The notes: generated by a model not told the origin, from the sequence alone. A stretch of DNA of 64,000 nt from Xanthomonas melonis (GCF_020783655.1 NZ_JAJGQH010000002.1:1-64000), one strand, 5' to 3'. Positions 37,553 through 46,989 are shown, counted from the stretch's first letter. Made by a program: numbers and translations.

Positions 37553-39793
37553 TCATACCCCGGCTGGGGTTAAGCGTTCAGCGTGCTGGCGGTCGAGCCC
37601 GTCGATCACGTCCTGCATGGCGCCGTAGAAAGCATCGTCCTGCCGATGCAGCCGTACCCGTTCCAGCCCGACCATCATCGCCAGTTCTTCGGGCGAAGAC
37701 ACGCACAGCCGACCGCCACGTCGGTTGACGAACATCAGCCTTCCGGAAATCGGGCTGATCCACGAGAGTTTGCCGGCCTGCACACGTCCGGCGCGATCGA
37801 CGAAATCCAGGCTGGTGCCGATCGGCAGGGCGCTGAAAAAGTCGGCGGTGATGCGATCGAACTGCAGGGGTGTGTCGGCATCGAGTAACGGCGGCAGCGG
37901 ATCGGCAGCGGGCTCGGCCGGCCCCTGCGGCAGGTCCGATGCGATCGTCATCGAGCCCGGCACCTCCGGAGTGGAGGCCACGGATTCCGGACCCAGCGCG
38001 CGTTGCAGCTCCCGTATCGCCTGCTCGACCATCGGCGGTGCCAGCCCCGCCAGCGCACCGACCTGCCGCAGTGGCGCATGCAGTTCCTCCAGCCCGTCCT
38101 CGGCGCGACCCACCCGATCCAGCACCGCATCGCCCAACGCCAGCGCGGCATCCAGCACCGGGCCGGTGCCATCGCCGCGCAAGGCGGCCTGCTGCACGGC
38201 GGGATGCCAGATGCGGCTGAGGAACTGCTCGACCGCCGGTGGCAGCGGTCCGCGCGCCAACCGTTCGGCCAGCGCGCGCGAGGCCATGTCGCGGGCACGC
38301 TCGCGGCGCTCGTCGGCGCGCTGCAATTCGTTGGCGCGGCGCTCGGCGATCTCCACCCGGCGCCGGTAGTGCTCATGCGCGGCGCCGAATTCGGCCTCCA
38401 GCGCCAGGAACACCGCCGGATGCTCGTCGAAATCGCGCACGATGGCAGCCACCACCGCGGCCGCCTGCGCCAGCAAGCCCTGTTCGGCAGCCGTCTCGCC
38501 AGCATTGCCATCGCAAGCGTCCACCAGCAGATTGAGCAGACGCCGCGCCGGGTGGCCGTCGCGCACGAACAGATGCCCGTCGAGCATTGCCAGCTTGGCC
38601 ATCGGCACCAGCAACTGCCCGAGCAGGCCGCGCTGGGCCGCCGACAGCTGGCTCTGGGCCAGGATCGCTTCGAACAGCAGCGCGATCAGATCCAGCGCAT
38701 CGGCATCGCTCGCATCGAATCGGCTGCTGGCCGGATCCACGCCCAGCGAGCCCGCCGCACGCCGGAGTTGCGCGCGCAGTCCACGCGGCAACCCCATCCC
38801 GACCCCCTCGATGCCCTCGAAACCGCCGCCGGGCATGGTCTGCAGCAGCGACAACGCCGACACCACTTCGCGTGGCGACAGCACGCGCTGATCGCCCACC
38901 ACTGCGGCGTCGACCTCCGGTTCGCGTGCCTGCCGGGCTTGCTGCAGTCGCCGGTGCAATGCCGCTGGCAGCACCTCGCGATCGCCGCGCACGTGCACGT
39001 CGATCGCCTCGACCCCGGCCAGCGCGCCCTGCCCGCCCGCCCAATCGGCGAAGAAGCGCGCGATCCAGTCCGGCGCGTCGGTCACAGCGTCGCTGTTCGC
39101 CCGACCCGGCCGCGGGATGCCGCTGCGGCGCTGCCGGGCCTGCGGCAGCTCGCGCAGGCGTGCGACCTGCGCCAGCGCCTGTTCGAGCTCGGCGTAGCGC
39201 TGCCCCACACGCGGCATCAGTTGCTGCTCGCAGACCTTGAGCACCGCCAGATGCACCTTCGCCGTCAACGTCACGCCCTGGAGCGCCTCGTACAACGCAA
39301 CCCCCAGATGCTCCGGACCGAACGGATTGCTGTCGCCATCGATACGCAGCCCGCCGGCGATGAAACCGAGGTAGCGGTTGAGCCGCATCAGCTCCGGCCG
39401 CCACCGATGTTGCAGCGCGCCGGCCAGGTTGCGTACCGCCAGCCGCAGCTCCAGATCGTGTTCGGGTAACAGGGTCAGTCCAGCGGCGCCGCGCGCCAGG
39501 GTGCGTTCGGCCGACAGCGGACGCCCCGACTCCAGCCCCTGCCAGGCTTTGGCCAGATGCGCGCGGAATCGCGCGGTGATCGGCTCGCGCTGCCGGCGCA
39601 GCGCCTGAATCGCCTCCAGGAAATCGTTCTGATCCCTGCCTGCGTCGGCGGCCAACTGGAACAGCGCCTGCGCCAGCACGTCCTGCACGTCGATGAACGC
39701 ATCGGCCAGCGGCACCAGTACGAGATCGCGCACCTGATCGAGCAACTGCGGGTTGCGGCTGGGCAGCGGGTCGGTGGAAACGAACTGGGTCAT
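37553..39793 (-). CDS. DUF1631 protein B
   Basis: 746 residues from MTQFVSTDPLPSRN. A longer form starting 16 codons upstream cannot be excluded, as no strong ribosome-binding site decides. Architecture matches DUF1631 protein A: a long helical body (EPITARFRAHLAKAWQGLE, LLPEHDLELRLAVRNLAGAL) and a C-terminal beta domain with IGTSLDFVDRAGRVQAGKLS and SPISGRLMFVNRRG. It lies upstream of protein A on the same strand with a 204-nt gap, so they are tandem paralogues, probably separately promoted. Confidence 0.87.
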   Translation of the reverse strand: MTQFVSTDPLPSRNPQLLDQVRDLVLVPLADAFIDVQDVLAQALFQLAADAGRDQNDFLEAIQALRRQREPITARFRAHLAKAWQGLESGRPLSAERTLARGAAGLTLLPEHDLELRLAVRNLAGALQHRWRPELMRLNRYLGFIAGGLRIDGDSNPFGPEHLGVALYEALQGVTLTAKVHLAVLKVCEQQLMPRVGQRYAELEQALAQVARLRELPQARQRRSGIPRPGRANSDAVTDAPDWIARFFADWAGGQGALAGVEAIDVHVRGDREVLPAALHRRLQQARQAREPEVDAAVVGDQRVLSPREVVSALSLLQTMPGGGFEGIEGVGMGLPRGLRAQLRRAAGSLGVDPASSRFDASDADALDLIALLFEAILAQSQLSAAQRGLLGQLLVPMAKLAMLDGHLFVRDGHPARRLLNLLVDACDGNAGETAAEQGLLAQAAAVVAAIVRDFDEHPAVFLALEAEFGAAHEHYRRRVEIAERRANELQRADERRERARDMASRALAERLARGPLPPAVEQFLSRIWHPAVQQAALRGDGTGPVLDAALALGDAVLDRVGRAEDGLEELHAPLRQVGALAGLAPPMVEQAIRELQRALGPESVASTPEVPGSMTIASDLPQGPAEPAADPLPPLLDADTPLQFDRITADFFSALPIGTSLDFVDRAGRVQAGKLSWISPISGRLMFVNRRGGRLCVSSPEELAMMVGLERVRLHRQDDAFYGAMQDVIDGLDRQHAERLTPAGV

Positions 39794-40053
39794 CGGACGA
39801 CGCACGCAACGAAACGAGGGGGGGCGGATACCCTGCGGCAAGCGGGGTCAGGCGGGTGCGAACGGCGCCCGGGGTTGCAGTGTACGTGGGCTGCGGCAGG
39901 GTACCGCGCGGTGTATCGGCCCGACCGCATGCCGCCGCCGGCATCGGGTGCGTACAGGCACGCCGGGCCTGCCCGGTGCGTACCGTCGCGTGCGGCGGCC
40001 GTTGGGTAGCGCCCGTCTATACTCGCCGCATTCGTTCGCAGAACTCTTACCCC

Positions 40054-40629
40054 ATGCACGCACCGTATTCGTTACAGGCGCTGGATGCGCGTCGCTCGGT
40101 CCCCTCCAAACAACTGGGCGAGCCCGGCCCGGACGATGACACGCTGTTGCGCATGCTCGCCTCGTCCGTAAGGGTGCCCGACCACGGCAAGCTGGTGCCG
40201 TTCCGCTTTCTGCGCATCGGCGGCGACGCCCGCCATGCCCTGGGTGACTTCCTTGCCGAGCGTACCCAGGCCGCCGATCCGCTGGCGCCGGCGGCGGCGG
40301 TGGAGAAGGACCGCAACCGTTTCAACGATGCGCCAGTGGCGATCGCGGTAATCGCCACGCTGCAGCCGGACCACAAGGTGCCCGAGCAGGAACAACTGCT
40401 GACTGCCGGCTGCGTGTGCTTCGCGCTGCTGCAGGCCGCGCAGGCGCACGGCTTCGGCGCGCAGTGGCTGACCGGCTGGATGGCCTACGACCCGGCAGTG
40501 AGCGGCTACCTGGGCCTGCAGGAACACGAGCGCATCGTCGGCTTCATCCATATCGGCACCCCGCGCATGCAGGTGCCCGAACGCGAGCGGCCCGATCCGC
40601 GCGCACTGCTGCGCGACTGGACGCCATGA
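40054..40629 (+). CDS. Nitroreductase-family FMN oxidoreductase (YdjA-like)
   Basis: 191 residues. The FMN-binding start reads RRSVPSKQLGEPGP (about 13-26). SSVRVPDHGKLVPFRFLRI corresponds to the A-P-x-H-(G/N)-x-x-P-W motif of small YdjA-type nitroreductases, and the C-terminal GFIHIGTP is typical. It probably reduces nitro or quinone compounds with NAD(P)H. Its stop overlaps the next gene's ATG. Confidence 0.88.
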   Translation: MHAPYSLQALDARRSVPSKQLGEPGPDDDTLLRMLASSVRVPDHGKLVPFRFLRIGGDARHALGDFLAERTQAADPLAPAAAVEKDRNRFNDAPVAIAVIATLQPDHKVPEQEQLLTAGCVCFALLQAAQAHGFGAQWLTGWMAYDPAVSGYLGLQEHERIVGFIHIGTPRMQVPERERPDPRALLRDWTP

Positions 40630-41612
40630 ACACGCTGCCCAGCGCCATTGCGGCGGCGCTGCCGGGCGGCCCACGACCGCAGCCGCTGTATCTGGTGGAT
40701 GCCAGCCTGTACGTGTTTCGCGCCTGGCACTCGATTCCGGACGAATTCCAGGATGCGCAGGGCTGGCCGACCAACGCGGTACACGGATTTGCGCGCTTTC
40801 TGCTCGACCTGCTCGAACGCGAGCATCCGCAGCACATCACCATCGCCTTCGACGAAGCGCTGGACAGCTGCTTCCGGCATGCGATCTACCCCGCCTACAA
40901 GGGCAACCGCGAACCCGCGCCGGATGCCTTGCGCCGGCAGTTCGCGCATTGCAAGGCGTTGTGTGCGGCGCTCGGCCTCAGCGTGCTCGCCCATCACCAT
41001 TACGAAGCGGATGATCTGATCGGCAGCGCCCTGCACAACGCACGCGGGCACGGCCTGCGCGGCATCATCGTCTCGGCCGACAAGGATCTGTCGCAACTGC
41101 TGGCCGAACACGACGAGCAATGGGATTACGCACGCAATCTGCGCTGGGGCATGGACGGGGTGAAAGCACGCCATGGCGTGCATGCGCACCAGATCGCCGA
41201 TTACCTGGCGCTGTGCGGCGATGCGATCGACAACATTCCTGGCGTCACCGGCATCGGCGCCAAATCGGCAGCCGTGCTGCTGGCGCATTTCGGCAGTCTG
41301 GATGCGCTGCTGGAGCGTATCGACGAGATCCCGTTCCTGCGTCTGCGCGGCGCGGCGCAGATGGCGGTGCGGCTGCGCGAACAGCGCGAACATGCGTTGC
41401 TGTGGCGCCAGCTCACCACCATCGCGCTGGATGCGCCGCTGGACCTGACCGCCACCGGTTTCACGCGTGCGCCGGCCGATACCGACATGCTGACCGGGCT
41501 GTGCGACAGCCTGCGTTTCGGGCCGCTCACGCGTCGCCGCCTGCAGGCTGTCTGCGCGCACGCGACACCGCCGCTCCCTCCCGTTTCCCTGTCCCAAGGC
41601 CCGACTGCATGA
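40626..41612 (+). CDS. 5'-3' exonuclease / flap-endonuclease domain protein
   Basis: 328 residues. It has the N-terminal PIN-like fold of the Pol I 5'-nuclease (LYLVDASLYVFRAWHSIPD, FDEALDSCFRHAIYPAYKGN), the acidic cluster YEADDLIGS and VSADKDLSQLL, and the helix-hairpin-helix IPGVTGIGAKSAAVLL (about 207-222). There is no polymerase domain. It resembles stand-alone ExoIX/Xni-type proteins. It overlaps both neighbours by four bases. Confidence 0.9.
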   Translation: MNTLPSAIAAALPGGPRPQPLYLVDASLYVFRAWHSIPDEFQDAQGWPTNAVHGFARFLLDLLEREHPQHITIAFDEALDSCFRHAIYPAYKGNREPAPDALRRQFAHCKALCAALGLSVLAHHHYEADDLIGSALHNARGHGLRGIIVSADKDLSQLLAEHDEQWDYARNLRWGMDGVKARHGVHAHQIADYLALCGDAIDNIPGVTGIGAKSAAVLLAHFGSLDALLERIDEIPFLRLRGAAQMAVRLREQREHALLWRQLTTIALDAPLDLTATGFTRAPADTDMLTGLCDSLRFGPLTRRRLQAVCAHATPPLPPVSLSQGPTA

Positions 41613-42160
41613 ACCGACACGACACCCCGCCCACCGTGGTCTACGAAGGAAAGTACCAGCGCATGGTCGTCCGCGGCACCTGGGAGTATTCCGAGCGCGT
41701 GCATGCCGGCGGCCTGGCCGCGATCATCGTGGCAGTGACCCCGGACGATGCGATGCTGTTCGTCGAGCAGTTCCGCGTGCCGCTGCAGGCCCGCACCATC
41801 GAAATGCCGGCCGGGCTGGTCGGCGATGTGCATGCCGGCGAGTCGATCGAGCTGTCGGCGATCCGCGAACTGGAGGAAGAAACCGGCTGGACCGCCGAAC
41901 ACGCCGAAGTGCTGATGATCGGCCCCACCTCGGCCGGCGCCAGCAGCGAAAAGATCGCCTTCGTGCGCGCTACCGGGCTGCGCAAGGTCGGCGACGGCGG
42001 TGGCGATGCCAGCGAGGACATCACCGTGCACGAAATTCCGCGCGCGCAGGCCGGCGCCTGGCTGGTGCAGAAGATGGCCGAGGGCTACCAGATGGACCCC
42101 AAGCTATGGGCCGGCCTGTACCTGGCCGACCACGCGCTGGATGGCACCCCGCGTGGTTGA
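41609..42160 (+). CDS. Nudix hydrolase (ADP-ribose/ADP-sugar pyrophosphatase type)
   Basis: 183 residues. The complete Nudix box GDVHAGESIELSAIRELEEE continues TGW (about 72-94) and follows GX5EX7REUXEEXGU exactly. FVEQFRVPLQARTIEMPAGL upstream of the box is characteristic of ADP-ribose/ADP-sugar pyrophosphatases. It is coupled to the exonuclease gene by ATGA and overlaps the next gene by about 20 nt. Confidence 0.92.
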   Translation: MNRHDTPPTVVYEGKYQRMVVRGTWEYSERVHAGGLAAIIVAVTPDDAMLFVEQFRVPLQARTIEMPAGLVGDVHAGESIELSAIRELEEETGWTAEHAEVLMIGPTSAGASSEKIAFVRATGLRKVGDGGGDASEDITVHEIPRAQAGAWLVQKMAEGYQMDPKLWAGLYLADHALDGTPRG

Positions 42161-42938
42161 TGCAGCAATCGAGCCATTGCTCGGCGCCGGGGATCCGGCG
42201 CCGTTCACCGTTCACAACGCGCAGGCCGCATCGCCCTGGCTGTTGATTGCCGACCATGCCGGCCAGCGCGTGCCGGCACGGCTGGCCAACCTGGGCCTGC
42301 CGCAGCGCGAGCTGGACCGCCATATCGGCTGGGACATCGGCATTGCGCAGGTCACCCGCCTGCTGGCCGAGGCGCTGGATGCGATTGCCATCACCCAGAC
42401 CTATTCGCGGTTGGTGATCGACTGCAACCGGCCCGATGGCGCTGCCAGCCGGATGCCGGAGATCAGCGACGGCACCACGGTGCCCGGCAATCTGCAGCTG
42501 AGCCCGACTGAGCGCCAGCAGCGCATCGATGCCATCTTCGCGCCGTATCACGGCCGCATCGCCGCCGAGCTGGACGCGCGTACAGCACGCCGGCAACCGA
42601 CGCTGCTGGTGTCCATGCACAGCTTCACCCCGGTGATGGCCGGCCAGGCGCGCCCCTGGCACGCCGGCGTGCTGTACCACCGCGACACCCGGCTGGCGCA
42701 TCGCCTGCTGCACGCCTTGCGCGCGGAACCGGACCTGGTGGTTGGCGACAACCAGCCGTATGCGGTCAGCGATGCCACCGACTACGCCATTCCGGTCTAC
42801 GGCGAAGGCCGCGGCCTGCCGCATGTGGAACTGGAGATCCGCCAGGACCTGATCGCCGATACCGCCGGGCAAACCGCGTGGGCGCAGCGATTGGCGCGCC
42901 TTCTTCCACCGTTGGCCGATGGGTTGCTGCAGCGCTGA
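42141..42938 (+). CDS. N-formylglutamate amidohydrolase-family protein
   Basis: 265 residues. Family motifs are present: LLIADHAGQRVP with a metal-binding His, RHIGWDIGIA, SRLVIDCNRP, SMHSFTPVM and GLPHVELEIRQDLI. The family hydrolyses N-formylglutamate in histidine degradation, but there are no hut genes here. In this Nudix/exonuclease operon a different N-acyl substrate is possible. The ATG at this position gives a short overlap with the Nudix gene; a GTG four codons later is an alternative. Confidence 0.88.
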   Translation: MAPRVVDAAIEPLLGAGDPAPFTVHNAQAASPWLLIADHAGQRVPARLANLGLPQRELDRHIGWDIGIAQVTRLLAEALDAIAITQTYSRLVIDCNRPDGAASRMPEISDGTTVPGNLQLSPTERQQRIDAIFAPYHGRIAAELDARTARRQPTLLVSMHSFTPVMAGQARPWHAGVLYHRDTRLAHRLLHALRAEPDLVVGDNQPYAVSDATDYAIPVYGEGRGLPHVELEIRQDLIADTAGQTAWAQRLARLLPPLADGLLQR

Positions 42939-42995
42939 TCGGGAGCGAACCAAACACCTGGATGCAGGGCGCGTTCGACGAAAGGAGGAAGCACG

Positions 42996-43892
42996 ATGAC
43001 GGAGACTCTATTCGAAGCCGATGAGCGCACGATGGAGAACCTGATGGAGGGCCCATGGGCCAGCATCGAGGGAAAAACCCATGGGCTGTCGCGCAGGACT
43101 GCATTGTTCAACAAGAGCGGCTTCGAAAAATACAGCCACCTTATCGATGCGTATGGGTGTGACGGATTCGCGATCGCGCCTGAGGATGTCGTGCAGGGCG
43201 AGTTGAAGGCGCATTTTTCGCCAGATTTCAGCAAGATAAGAAATCGCGACGCGATCGTCGAGATCGGCATCCTGGGCAATGGCGTCTTCGCGGAAGACTT
43301 CGACTATGACGTGTTCAAAAGCTTCAGCAACGTCAAAGGACTCACGACACAGAACGTGTCTTTCGGCCCCCTCCTTCCAACCCTCTTCCCCGCGATTGAA
43401 ACGTGGCAGAGCCTTGACTGGAAAAGCAACAAGCTCCACTCCCTCAACGGTGGCTGGACCAAACTTGTGCGTCTTTCCGTCCACGGATTTGGCGGGTCGC
43501 TGGACGTCTTCGACGACCGCCCCATTCGCAAGCTTTTCCTGATCTCGTCAACGATAAAGAAGATCGACGAGATTGCACGCTGCACCTCACTTGAAGTCTT
43601 GCAGTTTGTCGCCTGCCGCCTTGCCGGCGACGTCTCATCACTCTCGCGCCTCGCACAGCTGCGCGCGCTACGCTTTGAAGGCAAAAATAAACTGCAAGGC
43701 TGGGAGTTCCTGCACAGCGAAACCTTACGGAATTTCTGGGCAACGGATCTGCCGTGCCGCTTCCGTCCAGAACAATTTCCACACATCGAAAACTATGTCA
43801 TCAACACCTACCGGAACAGGGACCCGTTCCGAATGGTTGTTGGCGATCCAGATGCGATCGAAGACACATTCGCCAGCATCTTCAACGAATAA
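42996..43892 (+). CDS. AT-rich orphan protein with leucine-rich-repeat-like segment
   Basis: 298 residues, not recognised. The ribosome-binding site AAAGGAGGA is very strong. Base and codon use are clearly less GC-rich than all neighbours (AAA, AAT, TCT and ATA codons occur), suggesting horizontal acquisition. The middle part (about 135-250) has spaced leucine/isoleucine patterns (LVRLSVHGF, IRKLFLISSTIKKI, LEVLQFVACRL, LRALRFEGKNKL) like irregular leucine-rich repeats. No signal peptide or membrane helix is visible. It resembles in style the single-gene immunity or accessory proteins scattered in Xanthomonas; that is speculation. Confidence 0.8.
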   Translation: MTETLFEADERTMENLMEGPWASIEGKTHGLSRRTALFNKSGFEKYSHLIDAYGCDGFAIAPEDVVQGELKAHFSPDFSKIRNRDAIVEIGILGNGVFAEDFDYDVFKSFSNVKGLTTQNVSFGPLLPTLFPAIETWQSLDWKSNKLHSLNGGWTKLVRLSVHGFGGSLDVFDDRPIRKLFLISSTIKKIDEIARCTSLEVLQFVACRLAGDVSSLSRLAQLRALRFEGKNKLQGWEFLHSETLRNFWATDLPCRFRPEQFPHIENYVINTYRNRDPFRMVVGDPDAIEDTFASIFNE

Positions 43893-44110
43893 CACTCCGC
43901 ATCGACACCAGGCTGGTAATGGGCGTAGTTGAATCGCATGAGCAACGCGCTTTCGCGTAGATACGAAGCGCAGAAAGATCAATGCTGCGCTCGATGCGCA
44001 CCAGTGGCGTGGCCTAGATCGGCCACGCACCATGGCTGGCGTGATGGTGTGGTGGCTGCGTGCAGCGGGTGCGGCCAGGCCATGATGGCAGCCGCACCCG
44101 TTGGGATCGC

Positions 44111-45052
44111 TCAGGCGAACCGGTCTGTGGCGCGCACCAATGCATCGACGTTTTCCGGCTCGAATGCCGAGTGCCCCGAGGCCGGGCTGATCTGCAGCTG
44201 CGCCTTCGGCCAGACCTTGTGCAGATCCCAGGCGCTCTGCAGCGGGCAGACCACGTCGTAACGGCCGTGCACGATCACGCCGGGGATGTCGGCGATGCGA
44301 TGCGCATCACGCAACAGCTGGCCTTCCACCTCGAAGAAGCCCTGGTTGACGAAGTAGTGGTTTTCGATGCGCGCAAAGGCCAGCGCAAAGTGCGCGTCCT
44401 CATGCCCGGTGACGAAGTCCTGATCCACATGCAGGAAGCTGGTGGCGCCTTCCCACACGCTCCAGGCCTTGGCGGCGGCCAGCCGGGTGGCCTCGTCGTC
44501 GCTGGTGAGGCGGCGATGGAACGCAGCGATCAGATCGCCGCGCTCGTCCTGCGGAATCGCATTGATGTAGTGCTCCCAGGCATCCGGGAACAGCCGGCTG
44601 GCGCCCTCCTGGTAGAACCATTCCAGCTCGAAGCGACGCAACAGGAAGATGCCGCGCAGCACCAGCTCGGTGACCTGTTGCGGATGGGTCTGCGCATAGG
44701 CCAGCGCCAGCGTGGAGCCCCAGCTGCCGCCGAACACCTGCCAGCGCTCGATGCCCAGATGCGTGCGCAGGCGTTCGATATCGGCCACCAGATCCCAGGT
44801 GGTGTTGTCGACCAGATCGGCATGCGGCGTGGAGCGGCCGGAGCCGCGCTGGTCGAACAGCACGATGCGGTACTTGGCCGGGTCGTGGAAGCGCCTCATC
44901 TTGGCGTTGCATCCGCCGCCCGGGCCGCCGTGCAACAGGACCACCGGCTTGCCCTGCGGGTTGCCACACTGTTCGAAGTACAGCGTATGGCGGTCGTCGA
45001 CCTTCAGGCTGCCCTGCTCGTAGGGGGCGATCTCGGGATAGAGCGTGCGCAT
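44111..45052 (-). CDS. pip: Prolyl aminopeptidase
   Basis: Releases N-terminal proline from peptides. It is 313 residues. It is an alpha/beta hydrolase with HGGPGGGCN (41-49) as oxyanion region and nucleophile Ser110 in FGGSWGSTLAL; the catalytic Asp (VIVHGRYDVVCP) and His (SGHSAFEPEN) follow. Length and Ser110 agree with the characterised Xanthomonas enzyme. The chosen start MRTLYPEIAPYEQG is the family N-terminus; longer frames were rejected. Cytosolic. Confidence 0.96.
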   Translation of the reverse strand: MRTLYPEIAPYEQGSLKVDDRHTLYFEQCGNPQGKPVVLLHGGPGGGCNAKMRRFHDPAKYRIVLFDQRGSGRSTPHADLVDNTTWDLVADIERLRTHLGIERWQVFGGSWGSTLALAYAQTHPQQVTELVLRGIFLLRRFELEWFYQEGASRLFPDAWEHYINAIPQDERGDLIAAFHRRLTSDDEATRLAAAKAWSVWEGATSFLHVDQDFVTGHEDAHFALAFARIENHYFVNQGFFEVEGQLLRDAHRIADIPGVIVHGRYDVVCPLQSAWDLHKVWPKAQLQISPASGHSAFEPENVDALVRATDRFA

Positions 45053-45178
45053 GCGTCGGTCCTGGCGAAAACCGCCATTGTATCGGCCAGCGGCAATGGG
45101 CATCGCCTGCGCTTCGCCCCAAGGCGCGCGCATGCGTCCGCAACACGCACGGCCGGTGCGCCGCAGCGGCCGCCGGCA

Positions 45179-46042
45179 TCAGGCTGCGGCGCTGGTCTCC
45201 CAGCAGCCCAGGCTGACGCGCTCGCGCAATTCCAGATCCGGATGGGTGGCGACCCGGGCGAATCCGCGCATGCGCAGCATTGCCGCCACCGCCGCCCCCT
45301 GATCCCAACCATGTTCGAGCAACAACCAACCGCCCGCGCGCAGATGCGCCGGCGCCCCGTCCACGATCAGCCGAATGTCGTCCAGTCCGTCGTCGCCAGA
45401 GGCCAGCGCGCTGGCGGGCTCGTGACGCAGGTCGCCCTGGTCCAGGTGCGGGTCGCCGGCCGCGATGTAGGGCGGGTTGCTGGCGATCAGGTCGAAGCGC
45501 TCGGCCGCCAGTGGCACGAACCAGTTGCCGGGACGGAACTGCACGTTCGATAGATGGTGGCGATCGGCATTGCGCTGGGCGATGGCGAGCGCGGCCGCAC
45601 TGGCGTCGGTGGCGACCACCTGCGCCTGCGGCCGTTCGCTGGCAATGGCCAGTGCGATCGCGCCGCTGCCGGTGCCCAGATCGGCCACCCGGCGACCAGG
45701 TGCACGATCCAGCCGCTCCAGCGCCAGTTCGACCAGGGCTTCGGTATCGGCGCGCGGAATCAGCGTTGCCGGCGAGACCTCCAGATCCAGCGTCCAGAAG
45801 CCACGCGAACCGGTCAGGTAGGCCACCGGCTCGCCCGCCGCGCGCCGCTGCACCAGGGCTTGGAATGCGGTGCCGACGGCCGCCGGCACCGGATCGCGGC
45901 CATGCGTGAACAGCCAGGCCCGATCGCGGCCCAGCGCATGCAGCAGCAGCGGCTCGGCATCGCTGCGATCAATGCGCTCGGCCGCCTGGCGCAGCAGTTG
46001 GTCGGCCGGAAGACCGCTGGACACATCGCTCATACGGATCAT
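45179..46042 (-). CDS. prmC: Release factor glutamine methyltransferase
   Basis: SAM-dependent enzyme that N5-methylates the GGQ glutamine of RF1/RF2. It is 287 residues; a start three codons later ([11 protein letters not shown]) is equally possible. The N-terminal helical domain contains [20 protein letters not shown]. The SAM site is [16 protein letters not shown] and the catalytic NPPY lies in [15 protein letters not shown]. Its substrate RF1 (prfA) is encoded earlier in this window, though not adjacent as in many genomes. Confidence 0.94.
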   Translation of the reverse strand: MIRMSDVSSGLPADQLLRQAAERIDRSDAEPLLLHALGRDRAWLFTHGRDPVPAAVGTAFQALVQRRAAGEPVAYLTGSRGFWTLDLEVSPATLIPRADTEALVELALERLDRAPGRRVADLGTGSGAIALAIASERPQAQVVATDASAAALAIAQRNADRHHLSNVQFRPGNWFVPLAAERFDLIASNPPYIAAGDPHLDQGDLRHEPASALASGDDGLDDIRLIVDGAPAHLRAGGWLLLEHGWDQGAAVAAMLRMRGFARVATHPDLELRERVSLGCWETSAAA

Positions 46043-46121
46043 TCACTTGTGCGAAACCTCGGCCTCCCATTATCCGAAAGGGAACGGCGCGCCGCATCGG
46101 CAGATGGCATCTGCAGAATCG

Positions 46122-46158
46122 ATAGGCATGGGCTATCTATTTAATTCCATCAATCGAT
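46122..46158 (+). promoter_or_regulatory. Predicted OxyR-binding region upstream of ahpC
   Basis: ATAG-N7-CTAT followed after seven bases by ATTC-N7-CGAT, close to the tetrad ATAG-CTAT spacing recognised by oxidised OxyR. It lies in an AT-rich segment about 80 nt upstream of ahpC. OxyR control of ahpC is established in Xanthomonas; the exact site is inferred. Confidence 0.6.
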
Positions 46159-46234
46159 TTGAGGAATCTATCGATCCTGCCTACCATGGCGCTTGTTCCA
46201 TCCCCCGCCCCCCTTCACCGCACGAGGAAATTGA

Positions 46235-46798
46235 ATGTCTCTCATCAACACCCAGGTCCAGCCGTTCAAGGCGAATGCGTACCACAACGGCAATTTCATC
46301 GAAGTCACCGAAGCCAGCCTGAAGGGCAAGTGGTCGGTGCTGATCTTCATGCCGGCCGCATTCACCTTCAATTGCCCGACCGAAGTGGAAGACGCTGCCG
46401 ACAACTACGCCGCGTTCCAGAAGGCAGGCGCCGAGGTCTACATCGTCACCACCGACACGCATTTCTCGCACAAGGTCTGGCACGAAACCTCCCCGGCCGT
46501 GGGCAAGGCGCAGTTTCCGCTGATCGGCGACCCGACCCACAAGCTGACCCGCGCCTTCGGCGTGCATATCGAAGAAGAAGGCCTGGCGCTGCGCGGCACC
46601 TTCATCATCAATCCGGAAGGCGTCATCAAGACCCTGGAAATCCACGACAACGCGATCGCCCGCGATGTCACCGAAACGCTGCGCAAGCTGACCGCTGCAC
46701 AATTCGTGGCCAACAATCCTGGCCAGGTCTGCCCGGCCAAGTGGAAGGAAGGCGCCAAGACCCTGGCTCCGTCGCTGGATCTGGTCGGCAAGATCTAA
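46235..46798 (+). CDS. ahpC: Alkyl hydroperoxide reductase subunit C (peroxiredoxin)
   Basis: A 187-residue 2-Cys peroxiredoxin that reduces H2O2 and organic peroxides. The peroxidatic Cys47 lies in FTFNCPTEV and the resolving Cys166 in GQVCPAKW, both at the standard E. coli positions. GAGGAAATTG precedes the ATG. It is recycled by AhpF, whose gene starts 191 nt downstream. Its own promoter region carries an OxyR-like site. Confidence 0.98.
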   Translation: MSLINTQVQPFKANAYHNGNFIEVTEASLKGKWSVLIFMPAAFTFNCPTEVEDAADNYAAFQKAGAEVYIVTTDTHFSHKVWHETSPAVGKAQFPLIGDPTHKLTRAFGVHIEEEGLALRGTFIINPEGVIKTLEIHDNAIARDVTETLRKLTAAQFVANNPGQVCPAKWKEGAKTLAPSLDLVGKI

Positions 46799-46989
46799 GC
46801 CGTCCACCGCATCCCTGGCCCGATGTTCCGGGCCGGGGGTGAACCGGAGCCGGTGCCGGTGCGCTCGCCCGCCATCGCCAGCTCGCGCCCGACCTCGCGC
46901 CGGCTGCGGTTCACCTCTCCCCTCCCCAGGCGAACTGCGTCCGCGCAGCGACGTCACGCCCTCCCCTTGCCTATTCCCAGGAGTTCTCC

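Noticed and set aside
38003-39469. 488-codon open frame on the plus strand
   Set aside because: Antisense to DUF1631 protein B; Gln/Arg/His-rich shadow composition.
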